Origin: Pseudoalteromonas galatheae
GTDB taxonomy: Bacteria; Pseudomonadota; Gammaproteobacteria; Enterobacterales; Alteromonadaceae
Assembly: GCF_005886105.2 (NCBI RefSeq)
Contig: NZ_PNCO02000001.1
Location: 1,361,001 to 1,425,000 of the forward strand
Length of the DNA: 64,000 bases
Direction: 5' to 3'
Part shown: piece by piece, positions 54,702 to 64,000 of the stretch
Layout of the letters: every line of letters begins with the position of its first letter
How positions within the stretch are numbered: position 1 is the first letter of the stretch
The notes under the pieces: model-generated
What the model was told of the DNA's origin: nothing
The model's input: only the letters and a program-made list of their open reading frames with translations
Databases searched by the model: none
Position numbers and translations under genes: made by a program

Positions 54702-56738
54702 TTACATCACTCGCATGCCAGGCTGTGAGCCCTCGTCTGGATTTAAGATGTAAATCTCTTTACCACCGGGGCCAGCGGCCAATACCATGCCTTCCGACAT
54801 GCCAAAACGCATCTTACGAGGTTTTAGGTTTGCAACCATTACTGTTAACTTGCCGATAAGATCTTCAGGTGAATAAGCCGATTTAATGCCAGCAAATACC
54901 TGGCGCGTTTCACCACCTAAATCAAGCGTAAGTTTAAGCAGTTTATCTGCACCTTCAACATGCTCTGCGTTAGCAATTTTTGCGACACGCAGATCAACTT
55001 TGGCAAAATCATCGAATTCGATTTCCGCAGAGATTGGCTCTTTGGCAAGCGGGCTATTCGGATCTGCTGCTACAGATTGACCACCTACTTTCTTTTCAAG
55101 GCTTTCTTTAGACGACTCGATCATCGCATTCACTTTATCAAGCTCAACACGCTGCATTAGCGCTTTAAATTTATTGATCTCATGATTAACAAGAGCGTTG
55201 TTAACACTTTCCCAAGTAAGCTCGGTATTTAAGAAAGCTTCTACATTTTTCGCCATACCTGGAAGGATAGGCTTTAAATAAGTCAGTAGTACGCGGAATA
55301 GGTTAAGACCCATAGAGCACACTTGATGTGCACGCTCAAGCGTCTCTTCATTCTTTGCAAGCACCCAAGGCGCTTCGGCATCAATAAACTGGTTTGCTTT
55401 GTCAGCAAGGGTCATGATCTCACGCACTGCGCGGCTGTATTCGCGGTTTTCAAAATGTGTCGCGATTGAATCCTTTGCAGCAACAAAGCTAGTTAATAGT
55501 GCTTCGTCCATAACAGAGCCGCTTAGCTTGCCGTCAAATTTCTTAGTAATAAAGCCTGCGCAGCGACTTGCGATGTTTACCACTTTGCCCACTAAGTCTG
55601 AGTTTACGCGTGCCGCGAAATCTTCTAAGTTTAGATCTAAATCCGTAACGCCGCTGTTTAGTTTAGCTGCATAGTAATAACGTAGATATTCAGGGTCTAA
55701 ATGCTCTAGATAAGTACGAGCCTTTACAAAAGTGCCTTTTGATTTAGACATCTTAGCGCCATTCACGGTGACAAAACCGTGAGCGAATACGTTATTTGGT
55801 TTACGGAAATTAGCGCCATCAAGCATCGCAGGCCAAAATAGGCTGTGGAAGTAGATGATGTCTTTGCCGATAAAGTGATAAAGCTCGGCGTCAGATCCTT
55901 CACCCCAAAACTCGTCAAAGTTTAGGCCTTGTTTCTCGCAAAGGTTTTTGAAGCTTGCCATGTAGCCGATTGGTGCATCCAACCAAACATAGAAATACTT
56001 GCCAGGCGCGCCTGGTATTTCAAAACCAAAATAGGGGGCGTCACGGCTGATATCCCATTGCTGCAAGCCGTCTGCAAACCATTCGTCAAGCTTGTTCGCC
56101 ATTTCAGATTGCAGACTACCTGAGCGTAGCCATGTTTTTAGCATGTCTTCAAACGCTGGTAAGTCAAAGAAGTAATGCTCTGAGTCTTTCAAGATGGGTG
56201 TCGCACCAGACATCACTGATTTTGGCTCAATTAATTCTGTTGGGCTGTAGGTTGCACCGCAGGCATCACAGCTGTCGCCATTTTGATCTTCAGACTTACA
56301 AGTCGGGCAAGTGCCAGTAACAAAACGATCTGGTAGGAAAATGCCTTTCTCTGGGTCAAATAACTGTGAAATCGTGCGCTTTTTGATATAGCCTTTTTCG
56401 TCTAAACGAGTGTAGATTAGCTCGCTTAGTTCACGGTTTTCGTCACTGTGTGTGCTGTGATAGTTATCAAACTCGATATTGAAGTCTGCAAAGTCACGCT
56501 GACGCTCAATACTTACCTGCTTAACCATTTCTTCAGGCGTGATACCTTGCTTCTGTGCATTTAGCATGATTGGTGTGCCGTGCGCATCGTCCGCACATAC
56601 ATAATAGGCTTCATGGCCTTGTAGCTTTTGGAAGCGAGCCCAAATATCGGTTTGAATATATTCCAGCAAGTGGCCTAAGTGTGTGGGGCCATTTGCATAT
56701 GGTAATGCACTGGTAATGAGAATTTTTCTCTTCGTCAT
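54702..56738 (-). CDS. metG: Methionyl-tRNA synthetase
   Basis: MetG charges tRNA-Met. It is 678 residues, the long dimeric form. The HIGH-type motif is [16 protein letters not shown], a zinc knuckle is [18 protein letters not shown], and KMSKS appears in [14 protein letters not shown]-terminal EMAP/Arc1p-like tRNA-binding domain ([20 protein letters not shown] onward) follows. It is divergent from mrp, an order conserved in many gammaproteobacteria. Confidence 0.97.
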   Translation of the reverse strand: MTKRKILITSALPYANGPTHLGHLLEYIQTDIWARFQKLQGHEAYYVCADDAHGTPIMLNAQKQGITPEEMVKQVSIERQRDFADFNIEFDNYHSTHSDENRELSELIYTRLDEKGYIKKRTISQLFDPEKGIFLPDRFVTGTCPTCKSEDQNGDSCDACGATYSPTELIEPKSVMSGATPILKDSEHYFFDLPAFEDMLKTWLRSGSLQSEMANKLDEWFADGLQQWDISRDAPYFGFEIPGAPGKYFYVWLDAPIGYMASFKNLCEKQGLNFDEFWGEGSDAELYHFIGKDIIYFHSLFWPAMLDGANFRKPNNVFAHGFVTVNGAKMSKSKGTFVKARTYLEHLDPEYLRYYYAAKLNSGVTDLDLNLEDFAARVNSDLVGKVVNIASRCAGFITKKFDGKLSGSVMDEALLTSFVAAKDSIATHFENREYSRAVREIMTLADKANQFIDAEAPWVLAKNEETLERAHQVCSMGLNLFRVLLTYLKPILPGMAKNVEAFLNTELTWESVNNALVNHEINKFKALMQRVELDKVNAMIESSKESLEKKVGGQSVAADPNSPLAKEPISAEIEFDDFAKVDLRVAKIANAEHVEGADKLLKLTLDLGGETRQVFAGIKSAYSPEDLIGKLTVMVANLKPRKMRFGMSEGMVLAAGPGGKEIYILNPDEGSQPGMRVM

Positions 56739-56940
56739 AACGATTCCATGAATTTAGCGCGATCTTTCTAATTGATGGTGTTGAATTGGTTGATTATTCA
56801 CCGAGTTAACACTTGAATGGACAAGTGTGCTTAGTGACTCACCTTAGTTCAGACCATGAACCGCGAATTGACTGGTTTTAATGAGTTGAATGTTACATAA
56901 TTCCGTGGCTATTTTCATCACCCAGAGGAGTTTAATTTGT

Positions 56941-58044
56941 ATGTTTGGACTGGAAAAATGGTTTGCCAAGGGAAAAAACACCAAACAGGCAATCATTGAG
57001 CTTTTAAATGGTTATCGTAGTGCCGCATTACCAGTGGGCATTGATGCAAACTGGGTGATCAAAACACAAGAATCAAAGGCGCAAATTCAAGTACAAATTA
57101 ATTTCCCATTTGCCATCCAATGCGACCAAGATGTTGCTAGTTATCTACAGCAACACTTAGGCAAGCCCGTTGAGGTGACATCGAAAGTCGTCGTTGTCGG
57201 CAGACCAAAATTTAAAGCCATTAAACATATTATTCTTGTTGCCTCAGGTAAGGGCGGAGTGGGTAAGTCTACCACTGCGATTAATTTGGCGTATGCGCTA
57301 CGTGCTCAAGGCGCGAAAGTCGGTGTGCTAGATGCTGATATTTATGGCCCTTCGCTACCTAGTTTACTGGCTCTTGAGGATGAAAAACCTCAGGCGAAAG
57401 ATGATAAAACCTTACTACCAATTGAAAAGTCGGGCATTAAAGCCATGTCTATTGGCTTTTTAGTCCCTGCAGAAGACGCCACTGTTTGGCGCGGACCAAT
57501 GGCTTCTCAAGCGCTTACTCAATTGTTAAATGAAACGGATTGGGGCGAGCTGGATTATCTGATTGTTGATATGCCACCAGGCACAGGAGATATCCAACTC
57601 ACTATGACGCAAAAAGTGCCAGCCAGTGGCGCGGTGATTGTCACCACTCCTCAAACATTGGCGCTTGCAGATGCACAGAAGGGCATCGCGATGTTTGAAA
57701 AAGTGCAGCTCCCCATTTTAGGTTTGGTCGAAAATATGAGTTACTTCAATTGTGCGCAATGTGGTAGCCGCAACCATATTTTTGGTCACTCTGGTGGCAC
57801 CACGTTGGCGAGTCGCTATGGTGTGCCTTTACTTGCGGAAGTACCGCTTAACGACCAAATTAGAACAGCAACAGAGCAGGGCGAAGATATCATTTCCGCG
57901 ACCCGTGAGCCTAGTTCAGAAAGTAAGACTGACAATCATGGTATAGCAGATCACTATGTTGATTGTGCCCAACTGGTTGCCAGTATGTTATATTACCAAT
58001 CAGACTCAACATCGGGTGTTGAGATTGTGATGACGGAAGACTAA
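56941..58044 (+). CDS. apbC: Iron-sulfur carrier protein Mrp/ApbC
   Basis: This P-loop ATPase binds and transfers Fe-S clusters. It is 367 residues from the ATG at 56941 (GAGGAG upstream); the frame back to 56890 is unsupported. The Walker [13 protein letters not shown] lies near residue 100, followed by [12 protein letters not shown] and [13 protein letters not shown]. The cluster-binding CxxC is CAQCGS. It shares the region with metG, and dcd begins 2 nt after its stop. Confidence 0.95.
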   Translation: MFGLEKWFAKGKNTKQAIIELLNGYRSAALPVGIDANWVIKTQESKAQIQVQINFPFAIQCDQDVASYLQQHLGKPVEVTSKVVVVGRPKFKAIKHIILVASGKGGVGKSTTAINLAYALRAQGAKVGVLDADIYGPSLPSLLALEDEKPQAKDDKTLLPIEKSGIKAMSIGFLVPAEDATVWRGPMASQALTQLLNETDWGELDYLIVDMPPGTGDIQLTMTQKVPASGAVIVTTPQTLALADAQKGIAMFEKVQLPILGLVENMSYFNCAQCGSRNHIFGHSGGTTLASRYGVPLLAEVPLNDQIRTATEQGEDIISATREPSSESKTDNHGIADHYVDCAQLVASMLYYQSDSTSGVEIVMTED

Positions 58045-58046
58045 GA

Positions 58047-58631
58047 ATGAGATTATCGGATACCCATATTCGAGAAGCGATCGAACAACAACGCATAATC
58101 ATCGAACCGACCCCAAAGCCTGATATGATTTCAGGCGTTACCGTGGATTTAAGACTGGGTAACAAGTTCAGAGTGTTTCAGGACCATGCCGCGCCTTACG
58201 TTGATCTCAGTGGTCCTAAAGATCAGATCAATGCCGCGATGGAATCCATCATGAGTGACGAAATTGTGTTAGAAGATGGCCAAGCGTTTTTCTTGCACCC
58301 TGGTGAGCTTGCGCTGGCAATGACGTATGAAAAGGTAACGCTACCTGCCGACCTTGTTGGTTGGTTAGATGGCCGCTCGTCGCTGGCAAGACTTGGTTTA
58401 ATGGTTCATGTTACTGCGCATCGTATCGATCCCGGTTGGTCTGGAAACATCGTATTGGAGTTTTACAACTCCGGTAAGTTACCTTTGGCACTTAGGCCAA
58501 ATATGAAAATAGGTGCGATGAGTTTTGAAACGATGACCAGTGCCGCGCAATTTCCTTATAACGAGCGCAAAGACGCCAAATATAAGGATCAAACTAGTGC
58601 GGTTGCTTCACGTATTAGTGACGACAGTTAA
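58047..58631 (+). CDS. dcd: dCTP deaminase
   Basis: Dcd converts dCTP to dUTP for dTMP synthesis. It is 194 residues with the trimeric dUTPase-like core: [64 protein letters not shown]. The catalytic Glu lies in the latter. It directly follows apbC, as in many gammaproteobacteria. Confidence 0.95.
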   Translation: MRLSDTHIREAIEQQRIIIEPTPKPDMISGVTVDLRLGNKFRVFQDHAAPYVDLSGPKDQINAAMESIMSDEIVLEDGQAFFLHPGELALAMTYEKVTLPADLVGWLDGRSSLARLGLMVHVTAHRIDPGWSGNIVLEFYNSGKLPLALRPNMKIGAMSFETMTSAAQFPYNERKDAKYKDQTSAVASRISDDS

Positions 58632-58700
58632 TGGAATACTTTGGCGGATGGATTGGCGCGCTAGTCGTTAGCTTACTATAAGCAAATTTGACCCTTATGT

Positions 58701-58739
58701 TTGGAATAACAACGGCTAGAGAACAAGTTGTTATTCCAA
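58701..58739 (+). terminator. Hairpin terminator-like structure after dcd
   Basis: TTGGAATAACAAC and GTTGTTATTCCAA form a perfect 13-bp stem with a 13-nt loop. No strong T-run follows. The rest of the 58632-59087 spacer shows no other feature. Confidence 0.65.
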
Positions 58740-59087
58740 TCTTAAAATTAAATATTAGACCTCCTATAACGGCACACCACCTTTACATTTTTGAGCTCAC
58801 ACCAAATCAGTCATAACGATTTAAATTCAATAATATTTTTGCATTTGCTTTGATCCAAACCATACTTACAACAATACGTTTTTATGTTGTCGAACGATAC
58901 ATCATGTAAATGGCTACAGAAGACAAAGTGAATACGTGTTGGCGCGAGAATGACGTAGCCTACTGATTTTCAATGGAATTTAATTAATAACCGTGAGGGT
59001 TAGTGTTTTTCTGAATGATAACGCTTGGTTCTTTGGATAATGAATAGGCTAATAAATCACCGTCAAAGTGACTCAAGGAGAATGGGT

Positions 59088-61553
59088 ATGTGGCTTAGCA
59101 CTGCTAGGTATGTCACGTTGATGTTTATGATAATTGTGAGCTGTACTTTTGCGATGTCGGCTTCTGCTGAAACGCAGTTGGCTGCAAAAAATATAGAAGC
59201 AAGACCACTAGTTTCGGTAGGTTACGGTGACTTTGCCGAAGCCCAATTTAGTGAATCGCAAGAGGCTGTAATTATTCCGAAGGGGGTGGCTGTTTGGCTT
59301 CGAGTCACGAATCTTATTTATGCTGATTCGTCAGGCCAAGTGCTAACAGTTTCACGTCCATCTATGGGCAGTGTTGAGTTTTTTACCACTGACTCTACTG
59401 GAAAATTAATTCAAATTTCCAATAGTAATAATCATACATCATTGAGACATTTTTCACCCCATTTGGTGATTGATAACAATAGCCATGTTGAGCCGTTAAT
59501 CGTTAAAGTTCAATCACCTTATGTTGCCGTGTCGCGAGTGAGCATTGAACCCTATGAAGTGTATATCAAAAATACCAATGCTCATTTATTTTTAACTGGG
59601 CTATTTCTAGGGGTGATATTTTTACTGAGTATCTTTATGCTCAGTACCGGTGTTATTTCGAAGCGCCTAAGTCTGCTTTCGGTTAGTGGCTATTTGCTGT
59701 CATTAGCCTGCTTGTACGTAGCTCATAAAGGACTTGCGGATATCTTTTTTAGCTACCAAAATAGTATTCATTTTCTACATTACAGTGGCAGCTTTGTGTG
59801 TTTTTCACTTGGCTTCACCCTTTTGTTTTTTCATCACTTCCTCACTAAAAATAGGCTTGAACGAAAGACGAAGCTAATCATCAAGACGACTGCCCATGTT
59901 TATTTATTAAGCGGTATCGTCGTTGCATTTGCAAAAGTGGATTTACCGCTTGCTTTGCAATCAATTATGGTTATCGGGGCAATCGCGTTAATTATAATGA
60001 TTCTGGTAAGCCAAGATAAAGACAGTCGCAAAGAAGTCTATTTCTGCTGCGCAATTTGGTCTCCCATGGTGGCGGTATTAATTGGCTTTGCAGGAAGTCA
60101 ATTGATACAGCCAAGTGAGCAAATATCAGCCGTAAACTATGTATTGATCAGCCTGCATTTAATGTTGTTACTCCTGTTTGTGGTTTGGCATGATGCAGAA
60201 AAGCGGCGCATGTATATTCATTATGCTGAGTATGATAAAGAGACTGCACTGCCCAATAAATTCGCCCTGTTTGGCTCACTCGCTAAGCTTGAGGAGCAAA
60301 ATAAAGCGCATACCCTAGTGCTCTTTAAACCACTTATCCTACCATCAATAAGGTTGAGCTTTGGTTTAACCTTTGCAAATCAGCACATCAATAAGCTATT
60401 TAAAGAGGTTTCCGAACAGATCAATACTTATGGTAGCGCTGCAGTTGCAAATAAAGGAGAAACACCAATTTATCGTCTCGAAGATCAAGTGTTTGCCATC
60501 GTGCTTGACGGTAAAATTGAAGTCAGTCAAGTTGAGCAATATGTATGTATTTTATCTTCCGTTTTTGAAGAAGGAATTGGCTATAAGGGCACGCAAATAG
60601 TAGATAGTTTAGAAGTAGGTGTGGCGAATTACCCAATGCACGCAAAATCTACTGAAAAGCTGATCCAGCGCGCACTGCAGGCACTGAATACTAAATCGCA
60701 TAATGGTCAACGCTGGCATTTATTTGACGTTGAAAGCTCTATTTCCACTGAACGACATTTAAAGCTCACCTCATTTCTCAAAAGTGCGATAGCACATGAG
60801 CAGTTTAGTTTGTTTTTTCAGCCACAGGTTGACCTTGGGACCGGGAGGGTGTTCGGCTCGGAAGTGTTACTACGGTGGCTCCACCCTGAACTTGGTTACA
60901 TTCCACCTGACGAATTTATTCCTATCGCCGAGTCTTCAGGGCAAATTTACGAAATCACGGAGTGGGTGATCGAGCATGCACTGCGTTATCAAGCCGAGAT
61001 AACAAAGCTATTACCTGAACACGTTATTTCGATAAATGTATCTGGTCGTGATTTAAGTCGAAGAGAGTTGTCGGTACAGCTCATTACACTTATCAATGAG
61101 CTTTCGTTAGCACCTTCACAGATTATGATAGAGATCACAGAATCTGTCACAATAGGAAATGAAGCCGAGCTTAAAGGGGTGTTAAATGACTACCGTTCAA
61201 TCGGCGTAAAAGTAGCGATAGACGACTTTGGTACTGGATATTCCTCACTTGCATACCTGAGTAAGCTTGGATTTGATGAGCTTAAAATTGATAAAAGCTT
61301 TGTGATGGATATTGAGACATCCAAAAGTAATCAAAGTATTTGTAAGGCAACTTGTGATATGGCACACAGTTTAGGATCAAAAGTGGTGGCTGAAGGGGTT
61401 GAAGATATCAATAGCTATATTCGTTTACAGGCCTATGGCTGCGACTTTGCACAGGGCTATTTTATTTCACGTCCGTTACCGTTTAACGAATTTAAGAGTT
61501 GGCTAAATAAAGTCACCTATGCCGGCGATATAAAATCTTTCCTAGTTCGCTGA
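59088..61553 (+). CDS. 7TM-DISM-type membrane EAL phosphodiesterase with degenerate GGDEF
   Basis: This is an 821-residue signalling protein. It has a signal peptide (MWLSTARYVTLMFMIIVSCT), a periplasmic sensor of about 150 residues and a seven-helix membrane domain. A GGDEF domain follows whose active site reads RLEDQVF (near residue 462) instead of GGDEF, then an EAL domain with EVLLRW (591) and DDFGTGYSSL (710). The cyclase half is probably dead and the protein likely degrades c-di-GMP. The start at 59088 is fixed by AAGGAG with 7-nt spacing; the frame extends to 59025. Its 3' end overlaps the convergent CLCA_X gene by 41 nt. Confidence 0.88.
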   Translation: MWLSTARYVTLMFMIIVSCTFAMSASAETQLAAKNIEARPLVSVGYGDFAEAQFSESQEAVIIPKGVAVWLRVTNLIYADSSGQVLTVSRPSMGSVEFFTTDSTGKLIQISNSNNHTSLRHFSPHLVIDNNSHVEPLIVKVQSPYVAVSRVSIEPYEVYIKNTNAHLFLTGLFLGVIFLLSIFMLSTGVISKRLSLLSVSGYLLSLACLYVAHKGLADIFFSYQNSIHFLHYSGSFVCFSLGFTLLFFHHFLTKNRLERKTKLIIKTTAHVYLLSGIVVAFAKVDLPLALQSIMVIGAIALIIMILVSQDKDSRKEVYFCCAIWSPMVAVLIGFAGSQLIQPSEQISAVNYVLISLHLMLLLLFVVWHDAEKRRMYIHYAEYDKETALPNKFALFGSLAKLEEQNKAHTLVLFKPLILPSIRLSFGLTFANQHINKLFKEVSEQINTYGSAAVANKGETPIYRLEDQVFAIVLDGKIEVSQVEQYVCILSSVFEEGIGYKGTQIVDSLEVGVANYPMHAKSTEKLIQRALQALNTKSHNGQRWHLFDVESSISTERHLKLTSFLKSAIAHEQFSLFFQPQVDLGTGRVFGSEVLLRWLHPELGYIPPDEFIPIAESSGQIYEITEWVIEHALRYQAEITKLLPEHVISINVSGRDLSRRELSVQLITLINELSLAPSQIMIEITESVTIGNEAELKGVLNDYRSIGVKVAIDDFGTGYSSLAYLSKLGFDELKIDKSFVMDIETSKSNQSICKATCDMAHSLGSKVVAEGVEDINSYIRLQAYGCDFAQGYFISRPLPFNEFKSWLNKVTYAGDIKSFLVR

Positions 61554-62301
61554 AGTAGTTAAAAATGGGCTTAGCGCAGCGTGTTCTATGTTCACTCGTC
61601 GGGTAAATTCCCAGCTTTTCTTGCTCAGAATCTTTAATTCCTGCGGCCAAGAATGAATTTGATATATCGCTGTGATAGGCAATAATGGCCTCGAACATTC
61701 GAGCGGTTAATTCCTCGGGTAGTGCGTAATAAATTTGTCTATTTGCACTATCAGCAATCTTAGCGGTATGAAAAAACCGATTTGGCTTTTGATGTTGTTC
61801 ATCTAAAAAGGTATGCGCAAAGAAAGTTGCTAAGGCATTGTTCAATGGGTGTCGTACGGTCTCAGTAGAAAGTAGCCAAGCAGATGATGCAAAAGGTTTC
61901 TTTGGCTGTGTTATTAAATGCTGGCAAATATAGTGGTCAAAAGCATGCCACCATTCATGGGCGAGTGCACCACCACCGGCATTTTTTGCCAAAGCGAGTG
62001 TTCTGGTATTTGCGGCATAATGCGCTTGAACACCTTGTTGACCGCCTGTACCAAAGGCAAAGTGAAGTGTTCCCCGAAGGCCTATGACTTCAGGTGGTAC
62101 CTGTAATATTTGGGCTAGATCTGCAAGAGCATCATAAATTAAATTGGCGGATAAACGGGTTTCTTCGGGCGTAACCCAATTACCAATGGTCATGGTTTTA
62201 AAGCCAAAGGTCTGTTTGATTTCACTAAAATCCACTTGATCGCCGAATCGATAATCGGGTCCGTGGCGAGCATATCCACGCTGTAGTCTAGAGCTTGGCA
62301 T
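61513..62301 (-). CDS. CLCA_X-family protein with HExxH metallopeptidase-like motif
   Basis: This 262-residue protein resembles the CLCA_X group. It contains HEWWH at 115-119 within GGALAHEWWHAFDHYICQ, a likely zinc site, with Glu-rich helices downstream (YALPEELTARMFEAIIAYH). It has no signal peptide, so it is probably cytoplasmic. AAGGAAGAAA precedes its ATG. It follows the DTW-domain gene with a 9-nt gap, so they are co-transcribed. Proteolytic activity has not been shown for this group as far as I know. Confidence 0.72.
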   Translation of the reverse strand: MPSSRLQRGYARHGPDYRFGDQVDFSEIKQTFGFKTMTIGNWVTPEETRLSANLIYDALADLAQILQVPPEVIGLRGTLHFAFGTGGQQGVQAHYAANTRTLALAKNAGGGALAHEWWHAFDHYICQHLITQPKKPFASSAWLLSTETVRHPLNNALATFFAHTFLDEQHQKPNRFFHTAKIADSANRQIYYALPEELTARMFEAIIAYHSDISNSFLAAGIKDSEQEKLGIYPTSEHRTRCAKPIFNYFSELGKILYRRHR

Positions 62302-62310
62302 TTTCTTCCT

Positions 62311-62901
62311 TCAATACCTAGCCTTAACATCATCAGGCATGAGCTTCATCTGTTCTTTCACCATGCCTGCTTGAAGTTTATAGAGATCCGCTGTTTCGCA
62401 TTGATCTACAATCTCGAGAAATTGAGCTGCCGCTTCAAGTGTTGATAAACTGTATTCATGTTTAGATTTACGAATAGTATATTCACTCGCATTTACCGAA
62501 TCGAACTGAAAACTGGGCAACTGGCTTAGCCACGGGTTGAGATTATAAAGCTTAGTGGCTTTCTTCCACGTACCATCCAATAAGATGATAGCATCAAGCG
62601 TTTGATCGAAGTTATATTCTGTAGTTAGGGTTTTGGCATGGCTGTTTGGGTATAGCACAGCGACGTGATTTAAGCGACAGAAGTTAATTAATTCCTCAAA
62701 GTCAGCAGTATTTTCTCCAACATAAAGCGTAAACCTATCTAACTGTAAGGCGAGCAGCTTTGCCGTATTTTTGGCAACTTTTACTTCGCTTGGGTGCTGT
62801 ATGATAATAACTTGGGTTGTATTTGATATTGTGTTTCCAATATAGCTGCAAACGCAAGTGTTTGTGGGAAATCGACAGACTGGACAGGTATTACGTTTCA
62901 T
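62311..62901 (-). CDS. DTW-domain tRNA aminocarboxypropyltransferase-like protein
   Basis: This 196-residue protein has an N-terminal Cys cluster (CPVCRFPTNTCVC) and the DTW-family motif ILLDGTWKKATKLYNLNPWL. DTW proteins of the TapT/TuaA type modify tRNA uridine to acp3U using SAM; the exact tRNA position is not predictable here. Between these lie IIQHPSEVKVAKNT and LYPNSHAKTL, also family-conserved. It is the first gene of the pair with the CLCA_X gene. Confidence 0.88.
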   Translation of the reverse strand: MKRNTCPVCRFPTNTCVCSYIGNTISNTTQVIIIQHPSEVKVAKNTAKLLALQLDRFTLYVGENTADFEELINFCRLNHVAVLYPNSHAKTLTTEYNFDQTLDAIILLDGTWKKATKLYNLNPWLSQLPSFQFDSVNASEYTIRKSKHEYSLSTLEAAAQFLEIVDQCETADLYKLQAGMVKEQMKLMPDDVKARY

Positions 62902-63020
62902 GATTGATGAGGCATTTTTTAATTTAAGTCACATTTTATCATATCTTGCCTGTATTTACTTTGCACAAGAAACCAGATTTGGCTAGCATAAGTAATAGAA
63001 TATTAAACTTAAGGAAAATT

Positions 63021-63365
63021 ATGAGCATCGTGATAGATGAAAGTGCCTTAGAGAACATGCAAATGTTACTGGGCGAGCAATTCGAAGATACGGTTCATTT
63101 TTGTTGTTCGGAATTCGAGCGGTTAGAATCGGAGTTGATGCTGAACTTGAATCAGGATCAAGAAGCTGCTATTCGTCATGCTCACAGTTTGAAATCTAAT
63201 GCTGCTCAATTTGGGGCTGCTAGTTTGAGTGAATTGGCAAAGGCGATTGAGCACGCCCTAATTCATGGCGAGGCGGACATTGTCGATGACTCAATTGCGA
63301 AGCTAGCAGCGCAAGTTGCAGGTTCAAAAGCTAAATTACAGCAGTGGCTGGAAGTACATTCTTAA
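63021..63365 (+). CDS. Lone Hpt-domain protein
   Basis: This 114-residue histidine phosphotransfer protein has the phosphorylatable His55 in RHAHSLKSNAAQFGA. It would pass phosphate between a hybrid kinase and a response regulator, but no partner is encoded nearby. The start at 63021 follows AAGGAAAATT; the longer frame to 62946 adds an unlikely N-terminus. It ends at an intrinsic terminator. Confidence 0.9.
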   Translation: MSIVIDESALENMQMLLGEQFEDTVHFCCSEFERLESELMLNLNQDQEAAIRHAHSLKSNAAQFGAASLSELAKAIEHALIHGEADIVDDSIAKLAAQVAGSKAKLQQWLEVHS

Positions 63366-63394
63366 AATTAACGTAATCCAAAGTGTAAAGAATG

Positions 63395-63417
63395 AGGTCG
63401 TGTATACGGCCTTTTTT
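63395..63417 (+). terminator. Intrinsic terminator of the Hpt gene
   Basis: AGGTCGT and ACGGCCT pair (one G-U) around the loop GTAT and are followed by TTTTTT. Confidence 0.85.
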
Positions 63418-63449
63418 AACCTAGTGTTGTGAATAGGCCAACTTATCTT

Positions 63450-63596
63450 AATACTTGCTTAATTTGAAGGAGCAATTCTGACATCAACTGTGTTAAAAAT
63501 TTCTCGCTGAGAACAAACAAATAGCAAAATTTTTGTTTGGTTATCGATAGAACTTTCCCGTCTCAGAACGGATCACTTAATTAAGCAAATCGGTAT
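63450..63596 (-). repeat. Degenerate copy of repeat A
   Basis: The block GTTAAAAATTTCTC (63492-63505) and the following GAACAA...AAATAGCAAAA match repeat A in copy-2 orientation, and the right end (GATCACTTAATTAAGCAAAT-CGGTAT) resembles its terminal repeat. Much of the centre is missing. It fills most of the 63418-63718 spacer. Confidence 0.6.
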
Positions 63597-63718
63597 TACT
63601 TGTCCCACCCTATCAACTTCATTTTATACGTTTCTTTTTTGCAGCATAAAAAGTTATCACAAGCATAGAATTTAGACGGCATTGTGATATATGCTTGAGC
63701 AAAATGAGGGGGTTATAG

Positions 63719-64000
63719 ATGCTACAAATAACAAAAAGTAATAAGCTAAACGGGGTGAGTTACGATATTCGTGGTCCAGTGTTGGATCAAGCAAGAAAAA
63801 TGGAAGACGAGGGCATGAAAGTCCTCAAATTAAATATTGGTAATCCGGCGGCATTTGGCTTTGATATGCCAGAAGATATGCACCGAGACATCATAAAAAA
63901 CTTATATTCTGCGCAGGGGTATTGTGACTCAAAAGGATTATATTCTGCTCGAGTTGCCGTATACCAATATTATCAGCAGAAAAGCTTTCCTAATATTAGT
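63719..64000 (+). CDS. alaA: AlaA-type alanine/pyruvate transaminase, 3' partial
   Basis: The window ends 94 codons into a class I PLP aminotransferase. The visible part reads SYDIRGPVLDQARKMEDEG, LKLNIGNPAAFGFDMPEDM and AQGYCDSKGLYSARVAV, closely matching the N-terminus of E. coli AlaA, which makes alanine from pyruvate and glutamate. The PLP-binding Lys lies beyond the window. GAGGGGGTTATAG precedes the ATG. Confidence 0.9.
   Translation, partial: MLQITKSNKLNGVSYDIRGPVLDQARKMEDEGMKVLKLNIGNPAAFGFDMPEDMHRDIIKNLYSAQGYCDSKGLYSARVAVYQYYQQKSFPNIS

Noticed and set aside
1..64000. CRISPR arrays, tRNA, rRNA, phage or integrative element genes
   Set aside because: No regularly spaced repeats, cloverleaf-like sequences, integrase, transposase or capsid-like proteins were seen when reading the window. 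A tRNAscan/CRISPR search would settle it.

Overview
The window looks like a chromosomal segment of a marine gammaproteobacterium of the Alteromonadales, most likely Pseudoalteromonas. This is inferred from gene content: DUF3718, CLCA_X/DTW, YfbV next to ackA-pta, AlaA, a large Shewanella-type TonB receptor, AT-rich spacers and dispersed short repeats. No rRNA, tRNA, CRISPR array, integrase or prophage was seen. Most genes are intact housekeeping or accessory genes. Novelty is concentrated in the envelope/regulatory block at 29-36.5 kb, the repeat-bearing spacers, and a few odd proteins.

1-4.8 kb: glucan use. It holds a GH15 glucoamylase (truncated by the window start), a LacI regulator, and a divergent glk-lacI pair. 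A 14-bp palindromic operator lies between the two LacI/Glk units. 4.9-7.3 kb: purM-purN and a DUF3108 envelope protein. 7.5-14.3 kb: a DUF465 protein behind a palindrome-rich leader, a GGDEF-EAL enzyme, a LysR/reductase divergent pair, a lone mlaC, an ldhA-like dehydrogenase and a glutathione peroxidase. 14.4-18.6 kb: a beta-hydroxyacid dehydrogenase, a MITE-like repeat, and an operon of ACT protein, EIIA-like protein, ArsC/YffB-like protein, dapE and an M15 peptidase. The EIIA-like protein lacks the phosphorylatable His.

18.7-29 kb: ackA-pta with divergent yfbV, rlmA, a membrane protein, xthA, a DUF3718 protein, a small membrane protein, a secreted PLA2-like protein, an RhlE-like helicase and dgkA. 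29-36.5 kb: eptA (with a probable 5' frameshift), an LtaS-type sulfatase, an OmpR-family two-component system, and a broken outer-membrane beta-barrel gene. Four copies of a PmrA-type direct repeat (CTTAAG-N5-CTTAAG) lie upstream of these transcription units, so I read the block as one self-contained PmrAB-like lipid A/envelope regulon.

36.6-51 kb: dgt, a Bax-like glucosaminidase, a DUF2987-like protein, a TonB receptor, an orphan protein between two repeats, a lipoprotein metallopeptidase, a POT peptide transporter paired with a periplasmic prolidase-like amidohydrolase, and ndh. 51-64 kb: tetR followed by a gene remnant and a second repeat family, a LysE-AraC-LysE cluster, metG divergent from mrp-dcd, a membrane EAL protein with a dead GGDEF, a CLCA_X/DTW pair, a lone Hpt protein, a degenerate repeat copy, and the start of alaA.
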